Source: Dyadobacter sp. MSC1_007
GTDB lineage: Bacteria; Bacteroidota; Bacteroidia; Cytophagales; Spirosomataceae
Direction of reading: 5' to 3'
Length of the DNA: 64,000 nucleotides
NCBI RefSeq assembly: GCF_023667495.1
Contig: NZ_JAMOZL010000002.1
Coordinates: forward strand, 620,001-684,000
This document shows positions 15,877-25,326 of this stretch, one piece after another. The notes under the pieces were generated by a model, which was not told the origin of the DNA, made no database searches, and saw only the letters and a list, made by a program, of their open reading frames with translations. The position numbers and the translations under genes were made by a program. Numbering within the stretch: position 1 is the stretch's first letter; each line of letters starts with the position of its first letter.

Positions 15877-18800
15877 ATGCATTTTGGAATAAATAAAATC
15901 TCCGTGAATAAACGGGGAGGTGGGAGGGGTGCAAGAACGATCTTGCTTTCGCTGATTTTTTGGATCGTGCAGGTGAGCGCTTATGGCGCGGTGCCTGTGG
16001 AAGTGACAGGGAAAGTGGTAGATAAGGACGGCTCGGCTTTGCCCGGCGTCAATATTCAGATTAAAGGGACTACACAGGGTACTGTCACCGATACGGATGG
16101 CAATTTCCGGCTGGATGTGGCGGATGGGCAGGAACTCGTCGTGTCTTTCATCGGCTACGTGAGCCAGCAGGTGCGCCCGGGCAGGCAGAGCACCCTTACC
16201 GTTAAGCTGGAAACCGATCAGCGGCAACTTAATGAGGTGGTCGTTGTCGGCTATGGCACCCAGGAGCGCAAGAATGTGATCGGTTCCATTGCCAAGGTTG
16301 ATCCTACTGATGTAAAAGGCATTCCAGTGGGCAGTTTCGATGCCCAGCTGCAAGGAAAAGTCCCCGGCGTGCAGATTACTTCCAACACCGGTGTGCCGGG
16401 AGAGGCGGTAACCGTGCGTGTGCGGGGCGCAACTTCAATTAATGCTGATAATGACCCGCTGTATGTGATCGACGGCGTTTTCATGAACAGTAACAGCATG
16501 CAAACCATCGGCACGGGCGGTAAGGCCACTTCCCCGATTGCCGACATCAATCCCAACGACATCGAAAGCCTGGAAGTGCTCAAAGACGCGGAAGCGACTG
16601 CCTTATACGGTTCACGCGGTGCCAATGGGGTTATCATCATAACCACCAAAAGAGGAAAGTTTAACCAGAAAGCCAAGGTAAGCCTGAATGCATCCTATGG
16701 CTGGGCGAAAGCCGCCAAGCTCTGGGACCTGACGACTGGTCCGCAGCACGCGCAGCTTGTGAACGAATGGTGGGTCAATACGGGCAAGGACACGCCGTCT
16801 TTGAACAGAAATGAAGCCAATCGCCCGTTCCGGCCCGTTTCGGAAGGGGGACGCGGGTTACCCGAAGAGCAAAAAACCTACGACAGGCTTGGCGAAATTT
16901 TCCAGACAGCTCCATTGCAGAATTATGACCTGTCTGTATCCGGTGGAACGGCCTCTACCAAATACTACATCGGCGGCGGCTATACCAATCAGGAATCGAT
17001 CCTGAAACCGATCACATTCAACCGCGCGAGCTTTAAGGTTAATCTGGACCAGAAAATTTCTGACAAAATCCAGATCGGTGTCAGCAACAGTTTCGCGCGT
17101 ACATTCCGCAACCAGGCACGTGCCGGCGACGGGCCCGCGGGCGGACTTTTGCAGGCTGCATTGCACACGCCTACCTACTTGTCGCCCACGAATGAGAAGG
17201 GCGAACTCGTTGGCCGGGCGGGGTTTGATAATGTGACTTTACTGTTGCAGAATTATGATGTAAAATCTGTCAGCTTGCGCTACATCGGTAATTTATATGC
17301 CGAAGCGGATATTTTGCCTAATCTCAAATTCCGCACGAGCTGGGGGCTGGATTATAATAATTATGATGAAAATGAATATTGGAACACCTTCCTGATTTCG
17401 GGTAGCCCAAATGGCCTCGCGACGGCGAATAATGGCCAGGCCACGACTTGGATCAACGAGCAAACGCTTTCATACCGTCACAAATTCGGGGCGAAACATT
17501 CATTTGGCATTCTTGTCGGGAATACCATTCAGAGCGATGTAAATACCGGTACCACGGCTACGGGACGCGGTTTTGCCAATAATTCTTTCAAACTCATATC
17601 ATCAGCCGCAACAACGACAGGGTCGAGCAGCTGGTCGAAGAAAAACCTGGCTTCGTTCTTCTCGCGTGTCGATTACAATTTCGGGGGCAAATACTTGATC
17701 GATTTCAGCATCCGTGCCGATGGCTCATCCAGCTTTGGTGCCGACCGTAAATGGGGATACTTTCCGTCGGTAGGCGGCGCGTGGCGCGTGAAGCAGGAGG
17801 ATTTTCTCAAAAACGTATCCACGATCAGCGACCTGAAAATCCGGGCGAGTTATGGGGTAACCGGTAACCAAAACGGCCTTGGCAGCTTCGCCGCGCTGGG
17901 CCTTTGGGGAAGCGGCTCGTCTTACCAGGGCAATCCAGGCATTGCGCCTCAGCAACTCGCCAATCCGGACCTGCAATGGGAACGTACCAACCAGCTGAAT
18001 GCGGGTGCGGACATTACCTTCTTCGGCGACCGCCTGGGCATCGAGTTCAATGTATACCGCAAATACACCAGCAATGGCCTCCTTTCCCTGACTTTACCTG
18101 CCACTACCGGTTTTGCCAACTACCGCAGCAATACGGCCGAGATCAGCAACAAAGGGTTTGAGCTGGCAATCCGCTCGGTGAATTTCCAGAATAATACATT
18201 CTCCTGGACGACGAGTTTTAATGTTGCAAGAAATGTCAACAAGATCGAAAAGCTGGAAAATCCGCTGGAATATGGCAGCCGGAGCCTGATCCTCTTGCAG
18301 CAGGGACATCCGCTGTATTCGTTCTGGGTTTACAAACAACTTTATGTGGACCCTCAAACGGGTAACACAGTTTATGAAGATATAAACAAGGACGGAAAAA
18401 TCACCGTGGCAGACCGGCAGATCAATGGCAGCATCTGGCCCAAGTTCTTCGGCGGGCTCACCAATTCCGTTACCTATAAAGGTTTTGATATCAATGCGTT
18501 CCTCGCATTCAGCTATGGTAACAAGGTTTACAACCATAACAAATTCTTCGGGGAAGGCGGCGGTGCCCGTGATGCAGCGCGGGTGATTTTCGCGAGCAAT
18601 AACGACCGCTGGCAGAAGCCTGGCGACATTACCGATGTGCCCCGCCCGGATGGCGTAAATGTGAACAACTACCGTGATGGTGGCAGCCGCTGGCTCGAAG
18701 ACGGATCATTCGTACGCCTGCGCAACCTGACTGTGGGCTACACCATTCCCGTACGTCATATTACCACCCTGCGCATTTACGCGACGGGCGCCAACTTGTT

Positions 18801-18930
18801 CACTATCACCAAATACACCGGCCTCGACCCTGAATCGAGTTCATCGAGCGCAGCGAACGAGCAGGGGATCGACCTGGGCACGCCGCCACAGCCCCGCAGT
18901 TTTCAACTGGGCCTTAACCTGACTTTTTGA
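15877..18930 (+). CDS. SusC/RagA family TonB-linked outer-membrane transporter (second pair)
   Basis: A 1017-residue protein with the same architecture as the first SusC: hydrophobic signal (ILLSLIFWIVQVSAYGAV), carboxypeptidase-like domain (about 45-120: VTGKVVDKDGSALPGVNIQI), the TonB-box-like LNEVVVVGYGTQE, a plug with PLYVIDGVF and INPNDIESLEVLKDAEAT and LYGSRGANGVIIITTKRG, and a barrel ending RSFQLGLNLTF. It differs enough from the first SusC in barrel sequence to suggest a different ligand rather than a recent duplication. Its stop overlaps the SusD start by 4 bp (ATGA). Confidence 0.92.
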   Translation: MHFGINKISVNKRGGGRGARTILLSLIFWIVQVSAYGAVPVEVTGKVVDKDGSALPGVNIQIKGTTQGTVTDTDGNFRLDVADGQELVVSFIGYVSQQVRPGRQSTLTVKLETDQRQLNEVVVVGYGTQERKNVIGSIAKVDPTDVKGIPVGSFDAQLQGKVPGVQITSNTGVPGEAVTVRVRGATSINADNDPLYVIDGVFMNSNSMQTIGTGGKATSPIADINPNDIESLEVLKDAEATALYGSRGANGVIIITTKRGKFNQKAKVSLNASYGWAKAAKLWDLTTGPQHAQLVNEWWVNTGKDTPSLNRNEANRPFRPVSEGGRGLPEEQKTYDRLGEIFQTAPLQNYDLSVSGGTASTKYYIGGGYTNQESILKPITFNRASFKVNLDQKISDKIQIGVSNSFARTFRNQARAGDGPAGGLLQAALHTPTYLSPTNEKGELVGRAGFDNVTLLLQNYDVKSVSLRYIGNLYAEADILPNLKFRTSWGLDYNNYDENEYWNTFLISGSPNGLATANNGQATTWINEQTLSYRHKFGAKHSFGILVGNTIQSDVNTGTTATGRGFANNSFKLISSAATTTGSSSWSKKNLASFFSRVDYNFGGKYLIDFSIRADGSSSFGADRKWGYFPSVGGAWRVKQEDFLKNVSTISDLKIRASYGVTGNQNGLGSFAALGLWGSGSSYQGNPGIAPQQLANPDLQWERTNQLNAGADITFFGDRLGIEFNVYRKYTSNGLLSLTLPATTGFANYRSNTAEISNKGFELAIRSVNFQNNTFSWTTSFNVARNVNKIEKLENPLEYGSRSLILLQQGHPLYSFWVYKQLYVDPQTGNTVYEDINKDGKITVADRQINGSIWPKFFGGLTNSVTYKGFDINAFLAFSYGNKVYNHNKFFGEGGGARDAARVIFASNNDRWQKPGDITDVPRPDGVNVNNYRDGGSRWLEDGSFVRLRNLTVGYTIPVRHITTLRIYATGANLFTITKYTGLDPESSSSSAANEQGIDLGTPPQPRSFQLGLNLTF

Positions 18931-18941
18931 TGATTATTAAT

Positions 18942-20276
18942 ATGAAAGCATTCAAATATATACTGCCGCTTTCCCTGATTTTGGGCCTGGGCTCCTGCAA
19001 CAGTTTTCTCGATGTGCAGCCGCGATCTTCCATTTCAGATTCGCAAACGATCGTCGATAAAGCTTCCGCGGAAACGGCCATTAATGGCGTTTACGACTCA
19101 TTCCGGAGCTATTACAGCGTCGATTTTCAGTCGGTTGGCTACCTGTCGGGCGACAACATCCAATGGACCGGCTCACAGTCGCAGGTCCAGGAGTTTATCA
19201 ACCACCGCGTAAATGCTGAAAATTCGACGGTATCCTCGGTTTGGCGGGGCATTTACAGCACGCTCAACCGCATTAACCATGTGATCGAAAAGGTGCCGAA
19301 TGTGCAGGACCCGCTTTTGACACCGGCTTTGAAAAACAAGATCATCGGCGAAGCCTATTTCCTGCGTGCTTTGGCCTATTTCGACCTGGCGCGCATTTGG
19401 GGCGGCGTTCCTATCGTGACCAAACCGACCGCGACGCCGACCGACAACCGGGGCATCGAGCGCAGTACCCGGGAGCAGCTTTACGCCCAGGTACTCGCTG
19501 ATTTGAATGCCGCCGAGCCCTTGCTGCCTGCTGTTACCGACCGTTTCAGTGCTACGCAAAAGACAGTTTGGGCGCTGAAATCGCGGTATTATTTATATCA
19601 AAAGGATTACGTGAAAGCGGAAGAATATGCCACGAAAGTGATTGCCGATGCAGCTAATTACCAGCTTGTGAAGCCTTATAATGCATTCTTCGCCAACGAC
19701 GCAAGAGGCACCACAGAGTCTGTTTTCGAGATATTTTACAGTGTTAATGAAACGAACAGTCATCGGACACAGTGGCAGCCGCAGGAAAAAGGCGGTACGC
19801 GCCAATGGGCCCCTAACGATGCATTTGTGGCGCTGGTGAATGATCCCGCCATTGGTGGCAATCGCAGTACGCTCGTGGCGAAGGACAACCAGGGCCGCTG
19901 GTATGGCAATATGTACTACCGCAGCCCCGCGACCGATCCGACCTTTGTGATCCGCATTGCCGAGCTCTACCTCATACGTGCGGAAGCGCGTGCGCAAACA
20001 GGCGCACTTTCAGGAGCTCTCGCTGACCTGAATGCGATCCGCGAACGCGCGGGCATCGCGAAAAGCACTGCCGCCACCGCCGAATCGCTCCTGCTGGCCA
20101 TCGAAAACGAGCGCCGCATCGAGTTTGCATTGGAACCGCACCGCTGGTTCGACCTCGTACGGACAGGTCGAGCGGCTGCGGTATTGAATGTGACCGATCC
20201 CAATCGCCTGCTCTTGCCCGTACCGGCCGAGCAACTGCTGATCGATAAAGCTTTGAAACAAAATCCCGGCTACTAA
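18942..20276 (+). CDS. SusD/RagB family outer-membrane lipoprotein (second pair)
   Basis: The frame opens at 18927, overlapping the SusC stop. The ATG at 18942 gives the cleaner lipoprotein signal (MKAFKYILPLSLILGLGSC, Cys19) and is preferred, but 18927 is possible through ATGA coupling. SusD features are an N-terminal INGVYDSFRSYYSVDF, helices KIIGEAYFLRALAYFDLARI and TVWALKSRYYLYQKDY, and the terminal IRIAELYLIRAEARAQTGA, ENERRIEFALEPHRWFDLVR and LLLPVPAEQL. It is predicted to bind substrate on the surface for the second SusC. Confidence 0.92.
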   Translation: MKAFKYILPLSLILGLGSCNSFLDVQPRSSISDSQTIVDKASAETAINGVYDSFRSYYSVDFQSVGYLSGDNIQWTGSQSQVQEFINHRVNAENSTVSSVWRGIYSTLNRINHVIEKVPNVQDPLLTPALKNKIIGEAYFLRALAYFDLARIWGGVPIVTKPTATPTDNRGIERSTREQLYAQVLADLNAAEPLLPAVTDRFSATQKTVWALKSRYYLYQKDYVKAEEYATKVIADAANYQLVKPYNAFFANDARGTTESVFEIFYSVNETNSHRTQWQPQEKGGTRQWAPNDAFVALVNDPAIGGNRSTLVAKDNQGRWYGNMYYRSPATDPTFVIRIAELYLIRAEARAQTGALSGALADLNAIRERAGIAKSTAATAESLLLAIENERRIEFALEPHRWFDLVRTGRAAAVLNVTDPNRLLLPVPAEQLLIDKALKQNPGY

Positions 20277-20293
20277 TCCCTGAACCTGTTGCT

Positions 20294-21685
20294 ATGTCAC
20301 AGAACGTAATTTACCAACATCCTGCCACCGACGATGCATTGCACGCGACCAGGCGCGACAAATGGAGTCCACAGGAAAAAGTGCTTTTCCGCATCGCATT
20401 CATCTATTTAGCGATCCAAAGCATCCCGCTTGACTGGAAATATTACCGCACGGTTTTCCGGATCGACTGGCTCAATCTTACTTATGGCGATATTTTCGAC
20501 CTCGCGCGCTACCAGCCCCGTTTCTTCGGCGAGCAGGATAGCTGGGCCAACTGGCTCGTCGTGCTGGTGATCGCTATTGCCGGTGGGGTTGTCTGGGGTA
20601 ACCGGGATAAAGACCGCAGAGAGTATAACCAGCTCTATTACTGGCTCCGCGTGATTGTTCGTTACCGCCTCGCGGCTGGTTTGATCGCCTATGGTTTTAT
20701 CAAATTTTTCCCCTTGCAGGCCCCACTGCCATCGATCAGCAACCTGAACACGGCTTACGGTGATTTTAGTGCCTGGAAGCTTTTTGCTTTGAGCCTCGGT
20801 GTGGTGCCGAATTATGAGTCCTTTCTGGGCTTTGTTGAATTGCTGGGCGGGCTGCTTTTGCTTCATCGCAGAACGACCACCATTGCCACGCTGATCATCA
20901 TTCCGTTCACAGGCAATGTGTTTTTTTCTAATCTGGCTTACGAAGGCGGCGAGTACATTTACAGCTTTTACCTGATCGTACTCGCATTGTTCCTTTTTGC
21001 ATTTGATGCGAATAGGCTCTACCGGTTGCTTACATTGGAAAAACCGACGGTACCAAATCTGGTTAAGCCCGATTTTCGCGATACAAGGATCAAATATGGC
21101 CGCATTGCATTGAAAACGGCATTTATTCTATTTTTTGTCCTGATTTACGGTTCAAAAACCTACGCGGGCTACCACAAGGGCCCTTACCAATATCCCACGA
21201 AACCGGGACTTGCCGATGCTGCCGGAGTTTATAATGTGGAGCAATTTGTGCTTAATGGCGATACGCTGGCCTATTCCGCGTTGGATTCGGTCCGGTGGAA
21301 GGACGTGGTGTTTGAAAAATGGGCTACGCTGAGCATCCGCGCTTCGCGGCCACAGGTGATCGATTCTACCAATGTCGAGCAGATCCATTTCGATGATGCC
21401 AAACGGAATTTCGAATTCGCGGGCTCGGGTGGGCGCAACTATTACGGCTATGATTTTGATGAACCTTCCAAAACACTGAAACTGACTAATAAGGTGAATT
21501 CAGCTGACAAATTGGTGCTGCATTACAGCCGTCCGGATAGCGTGACGATTCAACTTTCAGGCCTCAGCAACGGCCGTGATTCCTTGCAGGTCGTTTTGAA
21601 AAAAATCAATAAAAAATACCTGTTTGAAGAAGTCAGGAAGACTGGGCGCTGGCCATCAGGCCCGGGAGGCGAATATAAATTGTAA
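20294..21685 (+). CDS. DoxX-like membrane protein with C-terminal soluble domain (paralogue 1)
   Basis: A 463-residue protein without a signal peptide. About six to seven membrane segments occupy residues 28-285 (for example FRIAFIYLAIQSIPLDW, NWLVVLVIAIAGGVVW, FVELLGGLLLL, FYLIVLALFLFAF, TAFILFFVLIYG). The core YYWLRVIVRYRLAAGLIAYG and the following helices resemble the DoxX/DoxD four-helix bundle. Residues 290-463 form a soluble beta-rich domain (GVYNVEQFVLNG, FEKWATLSIRAS) predicted to lie outside the cytoplasm. DoxD of Acidianus is part of a thiosulfate:quinone oxidoreductase and mycobacterial DoxX works with the rhodanese SseA, so a redox role with the neighbouring sulfur enzymes is plausible. 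The family call is from motif resemblance only. Confidence 0.65.
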   Translation: MSQNVIYQHPATDDALHATRRDKWSPQEKVLFRIAFIYLAIQSIPLDWKYYRTVFRIDWLNLTYGDIFDLARYQPRFFGEQDSWANWLVVLVIAIAGGVVWGNRDKDRREYNQLYYWLRVIVRYRLAAGLIAYGFIKFFPLQAPLPSISNLNTAYGDFSAWKLFALSLGVVPNYESFLGFVELLGGLLLLHRRTTTIATLIIIPFTGNVFFSNLAYEGGEYIYSFYLIVLALFLFAFDANRLYRLLTLEKPTVPNLVKPDFRDTRIKYGRIALKTAFILFFVLIYGSKTYAGYHKGPYQYPTKPGLADAAGVYNVEQFVLNGDTLAYSALDSVRWKDVVFEKWATLSIRASRPQVIDSTNVEQIHFDDAKRNFEFAGSGGRNYYGYDFDEPSKTLKLTNKVNSADKLVLHYSRPDSVTIQLSGLSNGRDSLQVVLKKINKKYLFEEVRKTGRWPSGPGGEYKL

Positions 21686-21703
21686 TTCAAAAACATTAAC
21701 GAT

Positions 21704-23377
21704 ATGTCAACAATCAGAACAACCGCGGAGGAGGACCTGGCGCTCGAAAGCACCGCGCAGGCGACCAGCGCTGACAGAGCGAGTGCGGCCCCGAATAGCT
21801 GGCCTGAATGGCAAAAGATCCTTTTCCGGGTCGCATTCGTGTTTTTCCTGGCCATGTCCATTCCCAACAGTGTCAGCTGGTACACCGACCTGGTGACCTT
21901 CGACTGGACGCGCCTGCATTATCGCGATGTGTATGACATTGCACGCTTCGGCTCGGGCCTCGATATTTTCGGTCGGTCCATTTTTGGCTCGCAGCTCGAA
22001 GGTTATGCCACCTGGATCATTACCTTGCTGGCGGCCATTGCGGTGGGCCTTATCTGGACGGCGATTGTAAAAGTCATCAAAAAAGAGCCGAAGGAGTATA
22101 ACCTGCTCTATTACTGGATCCGCGTGGTGGTTCGCTACCGGGCAGGGATCGGCATTATTGGTTTTGGTTTTACTAAACTAATGCCCACGCAAATGCCTTA
22201 CCCGTCATACGGACTGCTGAATACTAATTTCGGCGACTTTACACTCCAAAAGATCTACTGGCTGTCGGTGGGCATTGTGCCCTGGTACCAGGTTTTTGCT
22301 GGTGTAGTGGAGCTTACTGCGGGTGTGCTGTTGTTTTTCCGCGGCATGACTACGCTGGGTGCGATTCTGCTGCTCGGGGCGCTGGGGGACATCGTGTATG
22401 TCAACTTCGCCTATGACGGTGGCGTGCATGTTTACAGCTCGTATTTTGTGCTTCTGGCCGCGTTTTTGCTGATTAAGGATACACCCAAGATCTGGAACCT
22501 GCTTATTCTGGAACGCTACACCATTCCTCACAAATTCTATCCCGCATTTTCCCGGAAGTGGCAGCGGTATGCGCGCACCGGCTTGAAAGCCGGTGTTTTT
22601 GGGCTCTTTCTCGTGTATTTGTTTTATTTACAATATGTTAATTTTAAATACGACCCTTACAAGCAGCCTTCGACAGCGGGTATCAAGGCCTTGCGCGGGA
22701 ATTACAATGTGACCGAGTTTAAGATCAATAACCACGAAATACCTTACTCGCCTGTGGACACCCTGCGCTGGCAATGGGCGACCTTCGAGAACTGGACGAC
22801 ATTGACTTTTAAAGTAAACAAACCTACTCCGCTCGACCTTTCCAACGGCGGCGGCGCTCCCATGCGCGACCTGGGGCGGACCTTCGAGCTGACGGGCACG
22901 GGAGGCGGGCAGCGGGTGTTCCATTACCTGGCCGATACCTTGGAGCATACTTTGTATTTGCAGGATAAATATGCCCGGGGTGGCCCGCGTGATGGCGTGG
23001 GACAGCTGCAACAGCGTGAAGCACGGCAAAAAGATCCCGGCGACCAGCCGCGCGAAGGCCGTTCGCGGCGGGGTAACGAGCAAGGGAAAAACGAGGACCG
23101 GAACTGGATCAGTAAGGCGGCTTTGGCACGGATAGGGGATGAGAACAAGATGATCGACCCGCGCGGGCAATCAGCGCGCCGCGACCGCGAGTTTGCCGCC
23201 AAACCCCGCCGTGACAAGCGTAACCGCATGATCCTTAGTTACACTACCACTGATGGTTCGCGGGTGATCCTGAAAGGCATTAATGAGAAAAAAGATTCGA
23301 TTTACGTAGTCTTGGACCGGGTGGAAAGGCCTTATGTCCTGGCTAAAAGCACGCTCAATGCTGGGAAGTACGATTAA
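21704..23377 (+). CDS. DoxX-like membrane protein with charged insert (paralogue 2)
   Basis: A 557-residue paralogue of the preceding gene that shares its plan: membrane helices at about 38-310, the matching core YYWIRVVVRYRAGIGIIGFG, FAGVVELTAGVLL, then a C-terminal soluble domain starting GNYNVTEFKINNHEIPYS. Unlike its neighbour it has about 80 extra residues (about 425-507) very rich in Arg, Asp, Gln and Gly between two predicted beta-strands of the soluble domain. The N-terminal 30 residues are also longer and polar. The tandem order with an 18-bp gap suggests a duplication followed by specialisation, possibly as a heteromer. The 3' end overlaps the cytochrome gene. Confidence 0.65.
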   Translation: MSTIRTTAEEDLALESTAQATSADRASAAPNSWPEWQKILFRVAFVFFLAMSIPNSVSWYTDLVTFDWTRLHYRDVYDIARFGSGLDIFGRSIFGSQLEGYATWIITLLAAIAVGLIWTAIVKVIKKEPKEYNLLYYWIRVVVRYRAGIGIIGFGFTKLMPTQMPYPSYGLLNTNFGDFTLQKIYWLSVGIVPWYQVFAGVVELTAGVLLFFRGMTTLGAILLLGALGDIVYVNFAYDGGVHVYSSYFVLLAAFLLIKDTPKIWNLLILERYTIPHKFYPAFSRKWQRYARTGLKAGVFGLFLVYLFYLQYVNFKYDPYKQPSTAGIKALRGNYNVTEFKINNHEIPYSPVDTLRWQWATFENWTTLTFKVNKPTPLDLSNGGGAPMRDLGRTFELTGTGGGQRVFHYLADTLEHTLYLQDKYARGGPRDGVGQLQQREARQKDPGDQPREGRSRRGNEQGKNEDRNWISKAALARIGDENKMIDPRGQSARRDREFAAKPRRDKRNRMILSYTTTDGSRVILKGINEKKDSIYVVLDRVERPYVLAKSTLNAGKYD

Positions 23378-23960
23378 GTTTTTAGGCACTGCGCTGATGC
23401 TCGTGACGGCTTTGCACACAGCTACCAGCCTCAAAGTCAGCCGGCAGCACCCTGGTGTGTTGCTGGCTGATACCCTTTCACAGCCAGTGCATTACGGATT
23501 TGGCCGACCGGCTACCGCCGCCGAAATCGCCGCGCTGGATATCGACGTGCGGCCGGATGGCACTGGTCTGCCCAAAGGCGAAGGCAATGCAATGGAAGGC
23601 AAAGCTATTTATATTCAAAAGTGCGCAGCCTGCCACGGCGCTACTGGCACCGACGGGCCGAACGACCGGCTCGTCGTGGGTGATACTACCAAAGGCGGTG
23701 GCCGGAAGATCAAAGCCATCGGCAATTACTGGCCCTATGCCACCACCGTTTTCGACTATATCCGCCGGGCCATGCCGTTTAACCAGCCTGGTTCACTTAC
23801 AGATGACGAAGTGTATAGCCTGACGGCTTATTTGCTGAATGCGAATGGTTTACTACCTGTCGATACGAAATTGAATGCGAAAAACCTTCCGAAAATCAAA
23901 ATGCCCGCCCGCGATAAGTTTATTCCCGATGACCGCAAAGACGGCCCCGAAATCAGATAA
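23358..23960 (+). CDS. Monohaem c-type cytochrome, SoxD/SorB-like
   Basis: The start is set at 23358 (MLGSTIKFLGTALMLVTALH, a signal peptide), overlapping the previous gene by 20 bp; an in-frame ATG at 23334 exists. The haem site CAACH is at residues 89-93 of the 200-residue product and Met139 in RRAMPF is the likely distal ligand. The segment YGFGRPATAAEIAALDIDVR and the NYWPYATTVFDYIRRAMP region are typical of the cytochrome subunit of SoxCD-type sulfur/sulfite dehydrogenases. Classical SoxD is longer and dihaem, so this is a short form. It lies 2 bp before the molybdoenzyme gene and is its probable electron acceptor. Confidence 0.85.
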   Translation: MLGSTIKFLGTALMLVTALHTATSLKVSRQHPGVLLADTLSQPVHYGFGRPATAAEIAALDIDVRPDGTGLPKGEGNAMEGKAIYIQKCAACHGATGTDGPNDRLVVGDTTKGGGRKIKAIGNYWPYATTVFDYIRRAMPFNQPGSLTDDEVYSLTAYLLNANGLLPVDTKLNAKNLPKIKMPARDKFIPDDRKDGPEIR

Positions 23961-23962
23961 CA

Positions 23963-25210
23963 ATGCAGCTTCCCGACGATAAAAAGGACATAATTACCAC
24001 ATCCAAAATCAGCCGCAGAAGCCTGCTTGCCGGAGCGGCAGCGGCTTCGATAGTACTCGTGCAAACGGCCAGCGGGAAGGCTTTCCAGGCCGCTCTGACC
24101 GCTTCGGAACTGGCTGCCGACGATCCTACCAAAGTCCCCGGCGTTCCGCCTGGAACGCTTGGTACGCGTTCGCCATTTGAAAAGCCCGTCAAAACGCCAT
24201 CCGACACTTCCTCCCGAACGCCTTTGCAGGATTTGCACGGCATGATCACGCCCTCGGACCTGCATTATGAACGTCATCACGGCGGTGTACCCTCGATTGA
24301 TCCGGCAAAATACGAGCTGGTCATTCACGGCATGGTTGATAAACCGATGATTTTCACACTTGCCGATCTCAAACGCTTTCCGTCCGTTTCACGCATTGCA
24401 TTCCTGGAATGCTCGGGCAATTACAGGGGAAGTAATGATGGTAAAATAAAGCCGCAGGAAATCTGCGGGCTCACAAGTCAGAGTGAATGGACGGGTGTGG
24501 CATTGTCGACATTGTTTCGCGAAGTAGGCGTAAATCCGAAAGCAAGCTGGTTTTTGGCCGAGGGAATGGATGCCGCTGTGATGACGCGCAGTGTGCCGGT
24601 CCATAAGGGCTGGGATGATGCCATTATCGCGTATGCCCAAAATGGTGAGGCGATCCGGCCGGAGCAAGGTTACCCGGCAAGGCTATTCCTGCCCGGCTGG
24701 GAGGGCAATGCCAACGTGAAATGGCTGAGACGTATCGAGCTTGCCGACGAGCCGTTTATGACCCGAGAAGAAACCTCCAAATATACCGAGGCAGTAGGAG
24801 GGGGGAAGATCCGGCAGTTCAGCTTCACCATGGACGCCCGCTCAATCATTACTTATCCTTCCTATCCTGCCAAAGTAGAAAAAGGGTGGATCGAGATCCG
24901 CGGCATTGCGTGGAGTGGTCGGGGAAAGGTAACCCGTGTAGAAGTGAGCACCGACGCGGGCAAAACCTGGCAACAAGCAGCTTTGCAGCAGCCAGTACTC
25001 GACAAAGCGATTATCACATTCCGTTACCTTTGGAATTGGGAGGGTAACCCCACCGAAATCATGAGCCGCGCAGTGGATGAAACAGGTTATGTTCAGCCGT
25101 TTTTGAAACAACTTCTGGCGGCGCGCGGCGGCAATATGGGTTACCATTTTAACCCGGTCACGGCCTGGTATTTGCAGAAGGATGGGCTGGTTTCGTTTAA
25201 GGCAACATAA
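23963..25210 (+). CDS. soxC: SoxC/SorA-type molybdenum sulfite (sulfane) dehydrogenase
   Basis: A 415-residue protein with a Tat signal (SRRSLLAGAAAASIVLV, residues 18-34), as expected for a cofactor-loaded periplasmic enzyme. The sulfite-oxidase fold covers about 95-270: ITPSDLHYERHHGGVPSID is the SoxC-type entry motif and Cys150 in AFLECSGNYRG is the molybdenum-ligating cysteine. The C-terminal Mo-cofactor dimerisation domain spans about 290-410 (GWIEIRGIAWSGRGKVTRVE, FRYLWNWEGNPTEIMSRAVD). It should oxidise sulfite, or protein-bound sulfane sulfur as in SoxCD, and pass electrons to the cytochrome encoded just upstream. Without SoxYZ nearby, sulfite dehydrogenase is the likelier role. Confidence 0.88.
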   Translation: MQLPDDKKDIITTSKISRRSLLAGAAAASIVLVQTASGKAFQAALTASELAADDPTKVPGVPPGTLGTRSPFEKPVKTPSDTSSRTPLQDLHGMITPSDLHYERHHGGVPSIDPAKYELVIHGMVDKPMIFTLADLKRFPSVSRIAFLECSGNYRGSNDGKIKPQEICGLTSQSEWTGVALSTLFREVGVNPKASWFLAEGMDAAVMTRSVPVHKGWDDAIIAYAQNGEAIRPEQGYPARLFLPGWEGNANVKWLRRIELADEPFMTREETSKYTEAVGGGKIRQFSFTMDARSIITYPSYPAKVEKGWIEIRGIAWSGRGKVTRVEVSTDAGKTWQQAALQQPVLDKAIITFRYLWNWEGNPTEIMSRAVDETGYVQPFLKQLLAARGGNMGYHFNPVTAWYLQKDGLVSFKAT

Positions 25211-25326
25211 ATTTGGGATTTCAATAAACTTTTCTCCCGGTAAGTATATTTCGTTAAATTAATGGTTCTGAAACAAAGTTTACAGATTGTTTCTCTGGTA
25301 AAACTGAAACTTCAAAACAAACAGCG

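Noticed and set aside
10675..20276. Polysaccharide utilisation locus based on the two SusC/SusD pairs
   Set aside because: No glycoside hydrolase, lyase, sulfatase or hybrid two-component regulator is next to them; the neighbours are sulfur and redox proteins.
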